Assembly: GCF_030504985.1 (NCBI RefSeq)
Contig: NZ_JASERU010000002.1
Span: forward strand, 124,001 to 188,000
Length of the DNA: 64,000 nt
Direction: 5' to 3'
Source of the DNA: Fulvimonas sp. R45
GTDB taxonomy: Bacteria; Pseudomonadota; Gammaproteobacteria; Xanthomonadales; Rhodanobacteraceae
Shown here: in pieces, positions 45,341 through 54,186 of the stretch
Numbering within the stretch: position 1 is the stretch's first letter
Layout of the letters: the number at the start of each line of letters is the position of its first letter
Made by a program: the position numbers and the translations under genes
Notes under the pieces: generated by a model
The model's database searches: none
Told to the model about the DNA's origin: nothing
Seen by the model: only the letters and a program-made list of their open reading frames with translations

Positions 45341-46654
45341 GTGAGTCCCTCCCCCCAAGCCGCCGCGAGCGAACGCCCCACCGCCGTGTTGTCCGCGCTC
45401 GCGTTCTTCTTCGTGCTCACCTCGTACTACATCGTGCGGCCGGTGCGCGATCAGCTGAGCGGCGCGGTAGGTTCATCGCAGTTGCCGCTGTTCTATGCCG
45501 CCACCTTCGTGGCGATGCTGCTGCTGACGCCGGTGTTCGGCGCGATGGTGGCGCGCTTCCCGCGCCGCCGCCTGCTGGGCTGGAGCTATTGTTTCTTCAT
45601 CGCCTGCCTGCTCGCCTTCGTGCCGGCCTTCCTGGAGCAGGCGCGTATCGGCGCGCGCCTGCTCGGGGTGGTGTTCTTCGTCTGGGTCAGCGTATTCAAT
45701 TTGTTCGTGGTATCACTGTTCTGGAGCTTCATGGCCGACATCGTGGACAGCGCCCAGGCACGGCGCACGTTTCCGCTGATCGCGCTGGGCGGCATGGCCG
45801 GCGCGGTATTCGGGCCGGCGGTGACCAGCCTGCTGGTGGGCGTGCTGGGCGTGGCGCCGCTGCTGGTGGTGTCGGCGCTGATGCTGGGCGCGGCGCTGCT
45901 GCTGCTGCTGCAGTTGTCGGTGCGCGCCGGCGCCGGCAGCGCGCACGGCGAAGCGGCCATCGGCGGTTCGCTGTGGGCTGGCGTGCGCGAATTATGGTCG
46001 CGACCGTTCCTGCGCTGGATGGCGATCCTGATGGTGCTGGGCGACGGCATCGGCACGCTGGCCTACGCGCTGGTGGCCGACTACGCCAAGGCGCATCTGG
46101 CCTCCAGCGCGGCGCGCACCGCGTTCTACGCCCACATGGACCTGGCGGTGAACATACTCGGCGCGCTGCAGCAGCTCACCCTGACCCGCTGGCTGCTGGT
46201 GCGCCGCGGCGCCGGCTGGGGGCTGGTGTTGCCGGCGCTGGTGAACGTGGCGCTGCTGTTGATGGTGGTGGGGGGGGGCCACGCCACGTTGTCGATGCTG
46301 GGCGTGGCGGTCACGCCGCTGGTGGCGGTGATGATGGTGATGTCACGCAGCTTCGCCTATGGCATGACCAAGCCCGCGGTGGACGCGCTGTATACCCGGG
46401 TGCCGCGCGAGGCGCGCTACAAGGGCAAGAACTTCATCGAGACCGCGATCTGGCGCTTCGGCGACCTGCTGGTCACCAGCGGCGTGAGCGGGCTGGGCAA
46501 GCTCGGCGTCGGCGTAGCCGGCATGGCGCTGATCGGCGCTATCGCGTCCAGCGTGTCGGTATGGGTGGCGCAGCGAGCCGGCCACTCGCCGGACCTGCTG
46601 CCGGAAGGGGAGCCGGAAACACCCGACGGCCGGGCCGCGTCGCGCGTAGGCTGA
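45341..46654 (+). CDS. MFS-fold transporter related to ATP:ADP (Tlc/NTT) antiporters
   Basis: 437 residues with about 12 helices. The N-terminal helix carries FFFVLTSYYIVRPVRDQL, the signature of Tlc-like nucleotide transporters and their free-living relatives. SVFNLFVVSLFWSFMADIVDS and RTFPLIALGGMAGAVFGP also fit that group. The start is GTG 45341; no ATG lies upstream in a sensible place. Free-living relatives have unknown substrates, so nucleotide exchange is not claimed. It ends 3 bp from the stop of the convergent CBS gene, with no room for an ordinary terminator. Confidence 0.75.
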   Translation: MSPSPQAAASERPTAVLSALAFFFVLTSYYIVRPVRDQLSGAVGSSQLPLFYAATFVAMLLLTPVFGAMVARFPRRRLLGWSYCFFIACLLAFVPAFLEQARIGARLLGVVFFVWVSVFNLFVVSLFWSFMADIVDSAQARRTFPLIALGGMAGAVFGPAVTSLLVGVLGVAPLLVVSALMLGAALLLLLQLSVRAGAGSAHGEAAIGGSLWAGVRELWSRPFLRWMAILMVLGDGIGTLAYALVADYAKAHLASSAARTAFYAHMDLAVNILGALQQLTLTRWLLVRRGAGWGLVLPALVNVALLLMVVGGGHATLSMLGVAVTPLVAVMMVMSRSFAYGMTKPAVDALYTRVPREARYKGKNFIETAIWRFGDLLVTSGVSGLGKLGVGVAGMALIGAIASSVSVWVAQRAGHSPDLLPEGEPETPDGRAASRVG

Positions 46655-46657
46655 GTC

Positions 46658-47086
46658 TCAGCTGGTGATGTAGCGCTGCAGCTGCTCGATCTGCTCGGCC
46701 TGTGCCTCGATCACTTCCCTGACCAGGTCGCCGATGGAGATCACGCCCGCCACGCGCCCGCCTTCCACCACCGGCAGGTGGCGGATGCGGCGGTCGGTGC
46801 ACAGGCGCATGCAGTCGAACACGTCGGTGTCGGGGCCGACGGTGAGCGCGGGGCTGCTCATGATCTCGGACACCGCGGTCTGCGCCGAGGAGCGCCCCTG
46901 CAGGATCACCTTGCGCGCGTAGTCGCGCTCGGACACGATGCCGAGCAGGTTCGTTCCTCGCATCACCAGCAGCGCGCCCACGCGGCGCTCGGCCATCAGC
47001 TTGATCGCCTCCAGCACCGGCGCCTCGGGCGCGATGGCGAAGATGTCGCTGCCTTTCCGTTCCAGCAGATGCCTGACCTGACGCAT
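46658..47086 (-). CDS. Tandem CBS-domain protein
   Basis: 142 residues made of two CBS motifs: about 14-62 (VLEAIKLMAERRVGALLVM, GIVSERDYARK) and 78-127 (VGPDTDVFDCMRLCTDRRIRHLPV, GVISIGDLVREVI). It ends in a short Glu/Gln-rich helix. CBS pairs bind adenosine nucleotides and sense energy state or regulate partners. It has no catalytic domain, so it probably acts in trans. GGGAGA lies before the ATG. It is separate from the GT2 gene upstream by about 40 bp and could be cotranscribed with it. Confidence 0.92.
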   Translation of the reverse strand: MRQVRHLLERKGSDIFAIAPEAPVLEAIKLMAERRVGALLVMRGTNLLGIVSERDYARKVILQGRSSAQTAVSEIMSSPALTVGPDTDVFDCMRLCTDRRIRHLPVVEGGRVAGVISIGDLVREVIEAQAEQIEQLQRYITS

Positions 47087-47126
47087 GTCCCGATCTCCCG
47101 GGCGGCCGCGGGTCGGCCGCGTGGCG

Positions 47127-48092
47127 TCAGTCTAGCGCGGCCGCGTGGGACGGGCGTGAAGCCGTGCCGGCCGGCCGCCGCTCCTCCACGAAGTACAGCG
47201 GACGCTGCTTGCTCTCGGCATAGCTGCGGCCCAGGTATTCGCCGATCACGCCCAGCGCCAGCAGCTGCACGCCGCCGAGGAACAGGATCACTACCATCAG
47301 CGAGGGATAGCCGTGCACCGGGTCGCCGTACAGCATCGCCTTGCCCAGCACCCACAGCCCGTAGACGAAGGCCAGCAGCGCGGCGGCCAGGCCGGTCCAG
47401 GTGGCCAGCTTCAGCGGCGCGGTGGAGAACGAGGTGATGCCCTCGATCGCGAGCTGGGTGAGTCGCCAGTAGTTCCACTTGCTGCGTCCGGCCTGGCGTG
47501 GGGTGCGCTGGTAGTGCACGGCGGTCTGGCGGTAGCCGATCCAGGCGAACAGGCCTTTCATGAAACGCTGGCGTTCGCGCAGCTGACGCAACGCGTCCAG
47601 CGCGCGGCGCGAGAGCAGGCGGAAGTCGCCGGTGTCGCGCGGCACCGGGGTATCGGAGAGCCGCTCCATCGTGCGGTAGAACGCCGCCGCGGTGAGGCGC
47701 TTCAGGCCGCTCTCGCCGGCGCGCGCGCTGCGCGTGGCGTAGACCACGTCGTGGCCGGCCTGCCATTGCGCCACCAGTTCGGGGATCAGCTCGGGCGGGT
47801 CCTGCAGGTCGGCGTCGATCACCACCGCGGCGTCGGCGTCCGCGTGGTCCAGCCCCGCGGTGAGCGCGGCCTCCTTGCCGAAGTTGCGCGACAGCTTCAG
47901 CCCGCCGCAGCGCGGGTCGCGCCCGGCCAGCGTGGCGATGACCGCCCAGGTGCCGTCCCGGCTGCCGTCGTCCACGTACAGCACGTCGGCGTCCAGCGGC
48001 AGCGTGTCCAGCACGGCGGCCAGGCGCTGGTGGAATGCCTCCAGCACGGCGGCTTCGTTGTAGGCGGGAACGACGACGGTGAGCTGGGGCAT
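47127..48092 (-). CDS. GT2 polyprenyl-phosphate glycosyltransferase (ArnC/GtrB-like)
   Basis: About 321 residues. The GT2 domain has LTVVVPAYNEAAVLEAF, VLYVDDGSRDGTW, LSRNFGKEAALTAGLDHA and DADLQDPPELIPEL. RQAGRSKWNYWRL leads to two C-terminal helices (about 225-250 and 265-290). This is the standard plan for enzymes placing sugars on undecaprenyl phosphate, as in ArnC or GtrB. It is a second GtrB-type enzyme, more than 27 kb from the one in the island. An ATG 30 bp upstream (48122) is possible but adds a non-conserved leader. Confidence 0.88.
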   Translation of the reverse strand: MPQLTVVVPAYNEAAVLEAFHQRLAAVLDTLPLDADVLYVDDGSRDGTWAVIATLAGRDPRCGGLKLSRNFGKEAALTAGLDHADADAAVVIDADLQDPPELIPELVAQWQAGHDVVYATRSARAGESGLKRLTAAAFYRTMERLSDTPVPRDTGDFRLLSRRALDALRQLRERQRFMKGLFAWIGYRQTAVHYQRTPRQAGRSKWNYWRLTQLAIEGITSFSTAPLKLATWTGLAAALLAFVYGLWVLGKAMLYGDPVHGYPSLMVVILFLGGVQLLALGVIGEYLGRSYAESKQRPLYFVEERRPAGTASRPSHAAALD

Positions 48093-48145
48093 GCGCGGTA
48101 CCCGGGAAGGAAACAGCCGCATGCTAGCGAAGCGCCATGGTTTTT

Positions 48146-48287
48146 ACTCCCTCTCCCCTGCGGGGAGAGGGTCGGGGTGAGGGGTCAACCTCGCGAGGCG
48201 GTGGTCAAGGGCAAGTGCGCTTCGCGCGGGTGTCCGCGCGGGCACCCGCCCCATCCCAACCTTCTCCCCATAGGAGAGAAGGAGCGG
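48146..48287. repeat. REP-like composite repeat
   Basis: It opens with the hairpin CCCTCTCCCC TGC GGGGAGAGGG, followed by a GC-rich middle with the palindrome GCGCTTCGCGCG and a closing hairpin TTCTCCCC/GGAGAGAA. It resembles in layout, not exact sequence, the repeats at 56201 and 4274. It fills the gap between mtgA and the GT2 gene. Confidence 0.6.
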
Positions 48288-48342
48288 ATGGGCCGGGCGG
48301 GTTCGCGTCTCCGTGCGGCAGGGCCAGGATCCACGCCGCGCA

Positions 48343-49056
48343 TCAGCGCGAGACTTGGTTCAAATAGCCCACGCCCAGCTGCCGCATCTGCTGCTCGATC
48401 CACGCGGTGCGCCGCTGCACGTAGGCGCTGGGGCGGTCCACGTGCAGCCGCCGCGGGCTGGGCAGCACCGCGGCCAGCCGCGCGGCCTGCGCCGGGCCGA
48501 GCCGGGCAGGCGGCTCGTGGTAGTAGGCTTCGCTGGCCGCGCCGACGCCGTAGATGCCGTCGCCCAGCTCGGCGATGTTCATGTACACCTCGAGGATGCG
48601 CCGCTTCGGCCAGGTCGCCTCGATCAGCACGGTGAAGTACGCCTCCAGTCCCTTGCGCACGAAGCTGCGGCCGTTCCACAGGAACAGGTTCTTCGCGGTC
48701 TGCTGGCTGATCGTGCTGGCGCCGCGCAGGCGCGCGCCGTCGTCGGCGGCGTCGATGGCCTCGTGGATGGAGTCGAAATCGAAGCCGTGGTGGAACGGGA
48801 ATTTCTGGTCCTCGCCGGCCACCATCGCCAGCGGCACCGACGGCGAGATCCGCACCCACGGCACCCAGTGCTGGCGCAGCTGGAAGTTCTTCTCGCCGTG
48901 GATCCAGGCGCCGATGTGGCGCTCCACCATCACCGCCGAGGTGAATGGCGGCACGAAGCGCAGCACCAGCACCGCCAGCCAGGTGAGCGCCAGCCAGGCC
49001 AGCGCGAGGAGCGCGAGCCAGCGCAGCAGGCGGCGGAAAGTCGGGCGCAGGGCCAT
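48343..49056 (-). CDS. mtgA: Monofunctional peptidoglycan transglycosylase
   Basis: 237 residues with one N-terminal membrane helix (about 11-33) and a GT51 domain. The catalytic Glu82 lies in AGEDQKFPFHHGFDFDSI, and GASTISQQTAKNLFLWNGRS with the second motif and LEVYMNIAELGDGIYGVGAASEAYY complete it. It polymerises lipid II glycan without transpeptidase activity. Length and motifs are normal. It is divergent from hslO across about 110 bp. Confidence 0.95.
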   Translation of the reverse strand: MALRPTFRRLLRWLALLALAWLALTWLAVLVLRFVPPFTSAVMVERHIGAWIHGEKNFQLRQHWVPWVRISPSVPLAMVAGEDQKFPFHHGFDFDSIHEAIDAADDGARLRGASTISQQTAKNLFLWNGRSFVRKGLEAYFTVLIEATWPKRRILEVYMNIAELGDGIYGVGAASEAYYHEPPARLGPAQAARLAAVLPSPRRLHVDRPSAYVQRRTAWIEQQMRQLGVGYLNQVSR

Positions 49057-49167
49057 GCGGGACCGGAATGGCTAAGCTCGCGCCAGTATAAGCGGCGTGG
49101 CCCATGGCATTGTCATCGCCGATGGCGCCCCCATCTCTGCCCGCCTGACCCTGTCGAGGTGAATGAC

Positions 49168-50061
49168 GTGGAAACCGTGCTGGTCGAAGACGTGCTGCAT
49201 CGCTTCCTGCTCGAGCGCGCCGGCGTGCGCGGCGTGCTGGTGCGCCTGGGCGCGGCGTGGCGTGAGGTCGCCGGCCGCGACGACTACCCGGCGCCGCTGC
49301 GCGCGTTGCTGGGCGAGGCGCTGGCCGCCAGCGCGCTGCTCACCGGCAACATCAAGCTGGACGGCGCGCTGTCGATCGAGCTGAAGAGCGCCGGCCCGCT
49401 GCGCCTGCTGTTCGCCGAATGCACCGACCAGGGCCGCCTGCGCGGACTGGCGCGCTGGAACGGCGAGCTGCCCGCGCCATTGGCGCTGTCGGCGCTGCCG
49501 CAGGCGGTGATGGCGATCACCATCGGCCATGCCGAGCGCGGCCAGCGCTACCAGGGGCTGGTGGCGCTGGAGCGTCCCGATCTGGCCGGCGCGCTGGAGA
49601 ACTACTTCCGCCAGTCCGAGCAGTTGCCGGCGAAGCTGGTGCTGGCCGCCGACGGCGGGCACGCGGTGGGCCTGATGCTGCAGAAGCTGCCCGGCGAGGG
49701 CGGCCACGACGCGGTGGAGGACGCCGACGCCTGGCCGCGCATCGAGCACCTCACCGACACGCTGGACGCCGCCGAGCTGCTGGCCACCGCGCCGGAACAG
49801 CTGTTGTACCGGCTGTACCACGAGGAGTCGGTGCGCCTGTTCGAGCCGCGCCCGCTGGCCTTCGGCTGCAGCTGCTCGCGCGGGCGGGTGGAGGCGATGC
49901 TGCGTTCGCTGGGGCGCGAGGAAGTGCAGGCGGCGCTGGACGCGCAGGGCGGCGAGATCGAGGTGACCTGCGAGTTCTGCGCGCGGCAGTACCGCTTCGA
50001 CCGCATCGATGCCGAGCACCTGCTGGGCGGCGGCGGGGCGGCCGCGTCCACCGTGCAGTGA
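49168..50061 (+). CDS. hslO: Redox-regulated chaperone Hsp33
   Basis: 297 residues, near the usual 290. LLGEALAASALLTGNIKLDGALSIEL and LRLLFAECTDQGRLRG are typical of the N-terminal domain. The C-terminal redox switch has CSC and CEFC, the four zinc cysteines. Oxidation releases zinc and activates the holdase. It starts at GTG 49168, 8 bp after GAGG; GTG 49159 is an alternative. It ends 31 bp from the convergent GGDEF/EAL gene. Confidence 0.94.
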   Translation: METVLVEDVLHRFLLERAGVRGVLVRLGAAWREVAGRDDYPAPLRALLGEALAASALLTGNIKLDGALSIELKSAGPLRLLFAECTDQGRLRGLARWNGELPAPLALSALPQAVMAITIGHAERGQRYQGLVALERPDLAGALENYFRQSEQLPAKLVLAADGGHAVGLMLQKLPGEGGHDAVEDADAWPRIEHLTDTLDAAELLATAPEQLLYRLYHEESVRLFEPRPLAFGCSCSRGRVEAMLRSLGREEVQAALDAQGGEIEVTCEFCARQYRFDRIDAEHLLGGGGAAASTVQ

Positions 50062-50092
50062 GGCGCGTCGCCGCGGACGCCCGGACGGGCGC

Positions 50093-52972
50093 TCAGCCCG
50101 CCGCCAGCCGGACGGTGTCCAGCCAGTCTTCCGCGGCGCGCGCGTCGGCGAACAGGAAGCCCTGGCCGTAGCGGCTGCCGATCCGCAGCAGCGCCTGCCG
50201 CTGGCGCTCCTCCTCGATGCCCTCGGCGATCACCTGCAGGCCGAGCGAATCGGCCAGCACCTGGATCGCGCGCACCACCGCCACGCCGCCCTCGTGCTCC
50301 ATCTCCACGATGAAGGAGCGGTCGATCTTCAGCGTCTGCACCGGATACTGGTGCAGGTAGCTGAGCGAGGAATAGCCGGTGCCGAAGTCGTCCAGCGCCA
50401 CGCCCACGCCGTGCCGGCGCAGGTTGCCGAGGATGCGCTTCACCTGCGCCGGGTTCTCCAGCAGGGTGTGCTCGGTCACCTCGATGCGCAGGCAGTGCGG
50501 CGGCACGCGGTGGGCGCGGAACAGGTCGAGCAGGCGCTGGTCGAGGTCGGCCGAGCGGAAGTGCCGGCCGGACACGTTGAAGCTGACGAAGCCGTGCTCG
50601 CCGACCAGCGCGCCGGCCTGCGCGCAGACCTGCTCGAAGATCTGCCAGTCGATGCTCTCGGAGCTGCCGTTTTCCTCGGCCACGGCGAGGAAGTCGCCGG
50701 GCATCAGCAGGCCGCGTTCGGGATGGCGCCAGCGCAGCAGCGCCTCGTAGCCGACGGTACGGCCGTCCTCCAGCGCCACGATGGGCTGGTAGAACGGCAC
50801 GAACTCGCGCCGGCCCAGCGCGCGGCGCAGGTCACCCTCCATCTCCAGCAGCGACAGCGCCTCGTAGCGCAGGCGGTCGTCGAACACAGCGGCGCAGTGG
50901 CGGCCGGCGTCCTTGGCGCGGTACATCGCCGAGTCGGCGTCGCGCAGCAGCTCCTCCGGGCGCAGGTAGTGCGGGCTGGAGACGGCGATGCCGATCGAGG
51001 CGGAGGTGAACACCTCCTTGGCGCCGAGCCGGAACGGCACCTGCAGCTCGCCGATGATGCGCTCGGCCACCTGCACCGCGTGGGGCGCATCGTCCACGTC
51101 CTCCAGCAGCACCGCGAACTCGTCGCCGCCCAGCCGCGCCACCACGTCGCGGGTCTTCAGGCAGGCGCGGATGCGGCCGCCGACCTGGAACAGCAGGTCG
51201 TCGCCGATCAGATGGCCGACCGAGTCGTTGATGACCTTGAAGCGGTCCAGGTCGATGAACAGCACCGCGAACAGCGTGTCCGGGTTCTGCTGGTGGCGCT
51301 GCATCGCGTGCTCCAGCCGCTGCAGCAGCAGGGTACGGTTGGGCAGGCCGGTGAGCGAGTCGTGCAGGGTCTCGTATTTCAGCCGGCGCTCCACCCGCTC
51401 GCGCTCGGCGATCTGCTCGCGCAGGTCGCGGTTGGCCAGCGCCAGCGCGCGGGTGCGCTCGGTGACGCGGCGCTCGAGGCTGGCGTAGGCGTGCTTCAGC
51501 GATTCGTTGGTGCGCTTGCGCTGCAGCGCGTTGGCCACGTGGTAGCCGACGAAGGTGAGCAAGTCCTGGTCGTGCTCGCCGTAGACGTGCTCGGGCGTGT
51601 AGCTCTGGACCACCAGCGCGCCGCGCACCTGGCCGTCCCACACCAGCGGCACGCCCAGCCAGCAGACCGAAGGCGTGCCCGCCTCGTGGCACGTGTCCTG
51701 CTCGGAGAGCCGGGCGAAGACCTGCCGGTCGGCCAGCAGCGGCTGGCCGGTGCGCATGACGTATTCGGTGGCGCCCTTGCCGACCGGGCGCGGCTGGCGC
51801 TGCGCGTCGGCCTCGTCCACCGAATAGGGGAAGCTGATCCGCTGGCCGTCCTCGTCCAGCAGGGCGATGTAGAAATTGCGCGCGTACAGCAGGCCGCCGA
51901 TCACGCGATGCATGGCGGCGTAGAAGTCCTCGCCGCCCTCCGGAGCGCTGGCCAGCTCGGCGATGCGGAACAGCGCGGCCTGCAGCTGCTCGCCGCGCTG
52001 GCGCTGCAGCACCTGCTGGCGCAGCACCCGGTTGGCCGCGCGCAGCGCCGCGGTGCGGTCGGTCACGCGGCGCTCCAGCTCGGCCTGCGCCTCGCGCCGT
52101 TCCAGCGCGGTCTGCACATGCTGCGCCACGTAGCTCAGCAGTTCGCGGTCCTGCCGGGTGTAGTGGGTGTCGGGCCGGTAGCTCTGCATCACGATGCCGC
52201 CGACCACGCGGCTGCCGCGCAGCAGCGGCACGCCCAGCCAGTACTCGCAGGCCGGGCCCACCTTCTCGAAACGGCCCTGGAACTGGCGCTCCAGCTCCTG
52301 CATCGAGCCCATCAGCGGCTGGCCTTCCTTCAGCAGGTTCCAGGTGAGGCTGTGGCGGATCTCCTGCAGTGGGATGTCCTGGTCCGGCAGCGGCGGCTGG
52401 CGGTCCATCGTGTCGACGTAGTAGGGGAAGCGCACGGTACCGGCGGCCGCGTCGTAGAGCACGATGTAGAAATTCTCAGCGTACATCAGGCTGCCGACGA
52501 TGGCGTGCAGCGAGCGCATCACCTCCACCAGCGGGTGGGTGGCGGCGGCCTGCTCGGCGATGGCGTACAGCGCGCGTTGCAGGCGCTCGGCCAGGGCCAG
52601 CCGGGAGATCGCCTCGTACAGCCGGCCGGTTTCCGCCAGCTGGCGCATGCGCGTGGCGGCCAGCCGGCCGAGCCAGGCGAAGCGGGCGCGCCGCGCCTCG
52701 TCCAGTTCGCCCGGATCGTCCAGCACCAGCAGGCGCGAGCCCTGCGCGTCACGCGCCAGTTCCAGCACGGGGGCGGTGGCGACCTCGTCCGCCGCGCGCC
52801 AGCGCAGGCGCCCGGCCACGCCCAGGCAGCGCAGCGCCGTGCTGCAGATGTCCAGCACGCTGGCCGCGTCCGCGGCGCGGCACAGCCGCTCCACGCTGTC
52901 GTGCAGGCTGGCCGTCGCGTCCTCGGTAAGCCGCCAGGACCGGGCTGGACTGCTGTCGGACGATGAACTCAT
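50093..52972 (-). CDS. GAF-GAF-GGDEF-EAL cyclic di-GMP signalling protein
   Basis: 959 residues, soluble. Two similar GAF domains lie at about 150-295 and 350-495, each containing an NFYI(V/A)LxD strand and a WLGVPL motif; the repeat indicates internal duplication. The linkers are coiled-coil-like (LERRVT.RT repeated). The GGDEF domain (about 525-690) has an intact RLGGDEFAVLLED near 611. The EAL domain (about 715-955) has YEALLRW, FNVSG, EVTE, DDFGTGYSS, LKIDRSF and AEGIEEE, so the acidic and Lys residues for phosphodiesterase activity are present. Both activities are possible; which one dominates cannot be told. A TATATA box on the same strand lies about 40 bp upstream (53013-53018). Confidence 0.92.
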   Translation of the reverse strand: MSSSSDSSPARSWRLTEDATASLHDSVERLCRAADAASVLDICSTALRCLGVAGRLRWRAADEVATAPVLELARDAQGSRLLVLDDPGELDEARRARFAWLGRLAATRMRQLAETGRLYEAISRLALAERLQRALYAIAEQAAATHPLVEVMRSLHAIVGSLMYAENFYIVLYDAAAGTVRFPYYVDTMDRQPPLPDQDIPLQEIRHSLTWNLLKEGQPLMGSMQELERQFQGRFEKVGPACEYWLGVPLLRGSRVVGGIVMQSYRPDTHYTRQDRELLSYVAQHVQTALERREAQAELERRVTDRTAALRAANRVLRQQVLQRQRGEQLQAALFRIAELASAPEGGEDFYAAMHRVIGGLLYARNFYIALLDEDGQRISFPYSVDEADAQRQPRPVGKGATEYVMRTGQPLLADRQVFARLSEQDTCHEAGTPSVCWLGVPLVWDGQVRGALVVQSYTPEHVYGEHDQDLLTFVGYHVANALQRKRTNESLKHAYASLERRVTERTRALALANRDLREQIAERERVERRLKYETLHDSLTGLPNRTLLLQRLEHAMQRHQQNPDTLFAVLFIDLDRFKVINDSVGHLIGDDLLFQVGGRIRACLKTRDVVARLGGDEFAVLLEDVDDAPHAVQVAERIIGELQVPFRLGAKEVFTSASIGIAVSSPHYLRPEELLRDADSAMYRAKDAGRHCAAVFDDRLRYEALSLLEMEGDLRRALGRREFVPFYQPIVALEDGRTVGYEALLRWRHPERGLLMPGDFLAVAEENGSSESIDWQIFEQVCAQAGALVGEHGFVSFNVSGRHFRSADLDQRLLDLFRAHRVPPHCLRIEVTEHTLLENPAQVKRILGNLRRHGVGVALDDFGTGYSSLSYLHQYPVQTLKIDRSFIVEMEHEGGVAVVRAIQVLADSLGLQVIAEGIEEERQRQALLRIGSRYGQGFLFADARAAEDWLDTVRLAAG

Positions 52973-53152
52973 CGGACGGGGTCTGGTCTTATGCAGCGGT
53001 TAGTGCGGCGACTATATATCCGGATCGGCGGGCTTTGTCGCCGCGCCGGGCCCCTGTGCGCCGGCACATCCCATGCCGCGCCGCCGGCCGCGGGGGCCGC
53101 GTTCCGTGCCCCAAGCCGCACATTCGGGGTGTTAGAAAGACGTAAAAAGAGG

Positions 53153-53158
53153 TATACT
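53153..53158 (+). promoter_or_regulatory. Putative -10 element of the secreted orphan gene
   Basis: TATACT lies 64 bp before the ATG at 53222, in a locally A+T-rich stretch within a 249-bp gap. A good -35 is not evident. Confidence 0.4.
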
Positions 53159-53221
53159 TCCCTACGTGGAACTGCCTGTCACGGCAGGGATTCTTCGATT
53201 CCGGGGGTTGTCCAGATCGCC

Positions 53222-54112
53222 ATGCGCCGCCTGCTGCTCACATTGCCGCTGCTGCTGATGCCGCTCGTCGCGGCAGGCCAGGCGCTGGGCGATGGCCAGG
53301 CGGCGGACAGCTACCTGCTGCAGCGGCCCTCCGCGACGCCCGCGCAGTCCGTGCCGCTGTGGCGTGGTGCCGACGGGCATACCTTGTCGCTGCAGGCGAA
53401 TACCGCCGGCGGCGCCGAGGCGCCGCGGAACACGTCGCTGTCGTTCCGCCCGCTGGACGCCAGCACGGTGGCCGCCAGCCAACTGGACTACGGACTGGCG
53501 CCGCATCTCACCGCGCATGCCGGCGTCAGCGAACGTTCCTGGGCCAACCGCGCGCCGCGCGTGCTGGGCAGCGAACTGGGCGCCACCTATGACGCCGGCC
53601 GCTACAGCCTGGGCGTGAGCGTGGGCGCCAACAGCACGCCGGACAACCATCCGCTGCCGCGGGTGCTGCCCGGTGCCGCGCCCGGCGTGAACGGCCTGTC
53701 CGACTTCGACAGCAGCACCCAGTTCAACGCCCGCGGCCGCATGGCGCTGGGCAGCAAGAGCGGCATCGACATCGGCGCCAGCGTGGGCCGCATCCGCCTG
53801 CTGCCGGGCAACGCGCTGGGCCTGAACACGCTGGACCAGAAGGCGCTGAGCTTCGGCGTCGACCACGGTCCGATCAGCGGCAACATCGTCGGCCGCGTGA
53901 TGCAGCCGGAAGCCGGCGTGCCCGGCTCGCTGCCCGCCGACCGCCGCTGGAGCAGCATCGACCTGGGCGTGACCTGGCACCTGCCGTGGCAGGGCTCGCT
54001 GAGCTTCGGCGCGCAGAACGTGTGGTCGTCGGGCAACGCGGCGAACACCCCGTCCGGCCCCGAGCCCGACCAGTCGCGCACGCCTTACGTGCAGTACCAC
54101 CAGGATCTGTAG
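53222..54112 (+). CDS. Secreted beta-rich protein of unknown function
   Basis: 296 residues. A clear signal peptide, RRLLLTLPLLLMPLVAAGQA, is followed by a protein rich in Gly, Ser, Asn and alternating hydrophobic residues. Repeated strand-like segments such as YSLGVSVGANS, IDIGASVGRIRLL, SSIDLGVTWHLPW and SLSFGAQNVWSS suggest an outer-membrane barrel or beta-sandwich. The C-terminus (YVQYHQDL) lacks the usual terminal Phe of barrels. I do not recognise a family. It is a single gene with its own likely promoter and a strong terminator. Confidence 0.75.
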   Translation: MRRLLLTLPLLLMPLVAAGQALGDGQAADSYLLQRPSATPAQSVPLWRGADGHTLSLQANTAGGAEAPRNTSLSFRPLDASTVAASQLDYGLAPHLTAHAGVSERSWANRAPRVLGSELGATYDAGRYSLGVSVGANSTPDNHPLPRVLPGAAPGVNGLSDFDSSTQFNARGRMALGSKSGIDIGASVGRIRLLPGNALGLNTLDQKALSFGVDHGPISGNIVGRVMQPEAGVPGSLPADRRWSSIDLGVTWHLPWQGSLSFGAQNVWSSGNAANTPSGPEPDQSRTPYVQYHQDL

Positions 54113-54142
54113 CGGGCTTCCCGCCGGGCAGGCGCCGATACG

Positions 54143-54170
54143 GAAAGGCCGTCGCATGCGACGGCCTTTC
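54143..54170. terminator. Bidirectional terminator
   Basis: GAAAGGCCGTCGCA (54143-54156) and its exact complement TGCGACGGCCTTTC (54157-54170) form a long stem between converging genes, with pyrimidine-rich sequence (CGCTTTCC) after it. Confidence 0.85.
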
Positions 54171-54186
54171 GCTTTCCCGGCGGCCT

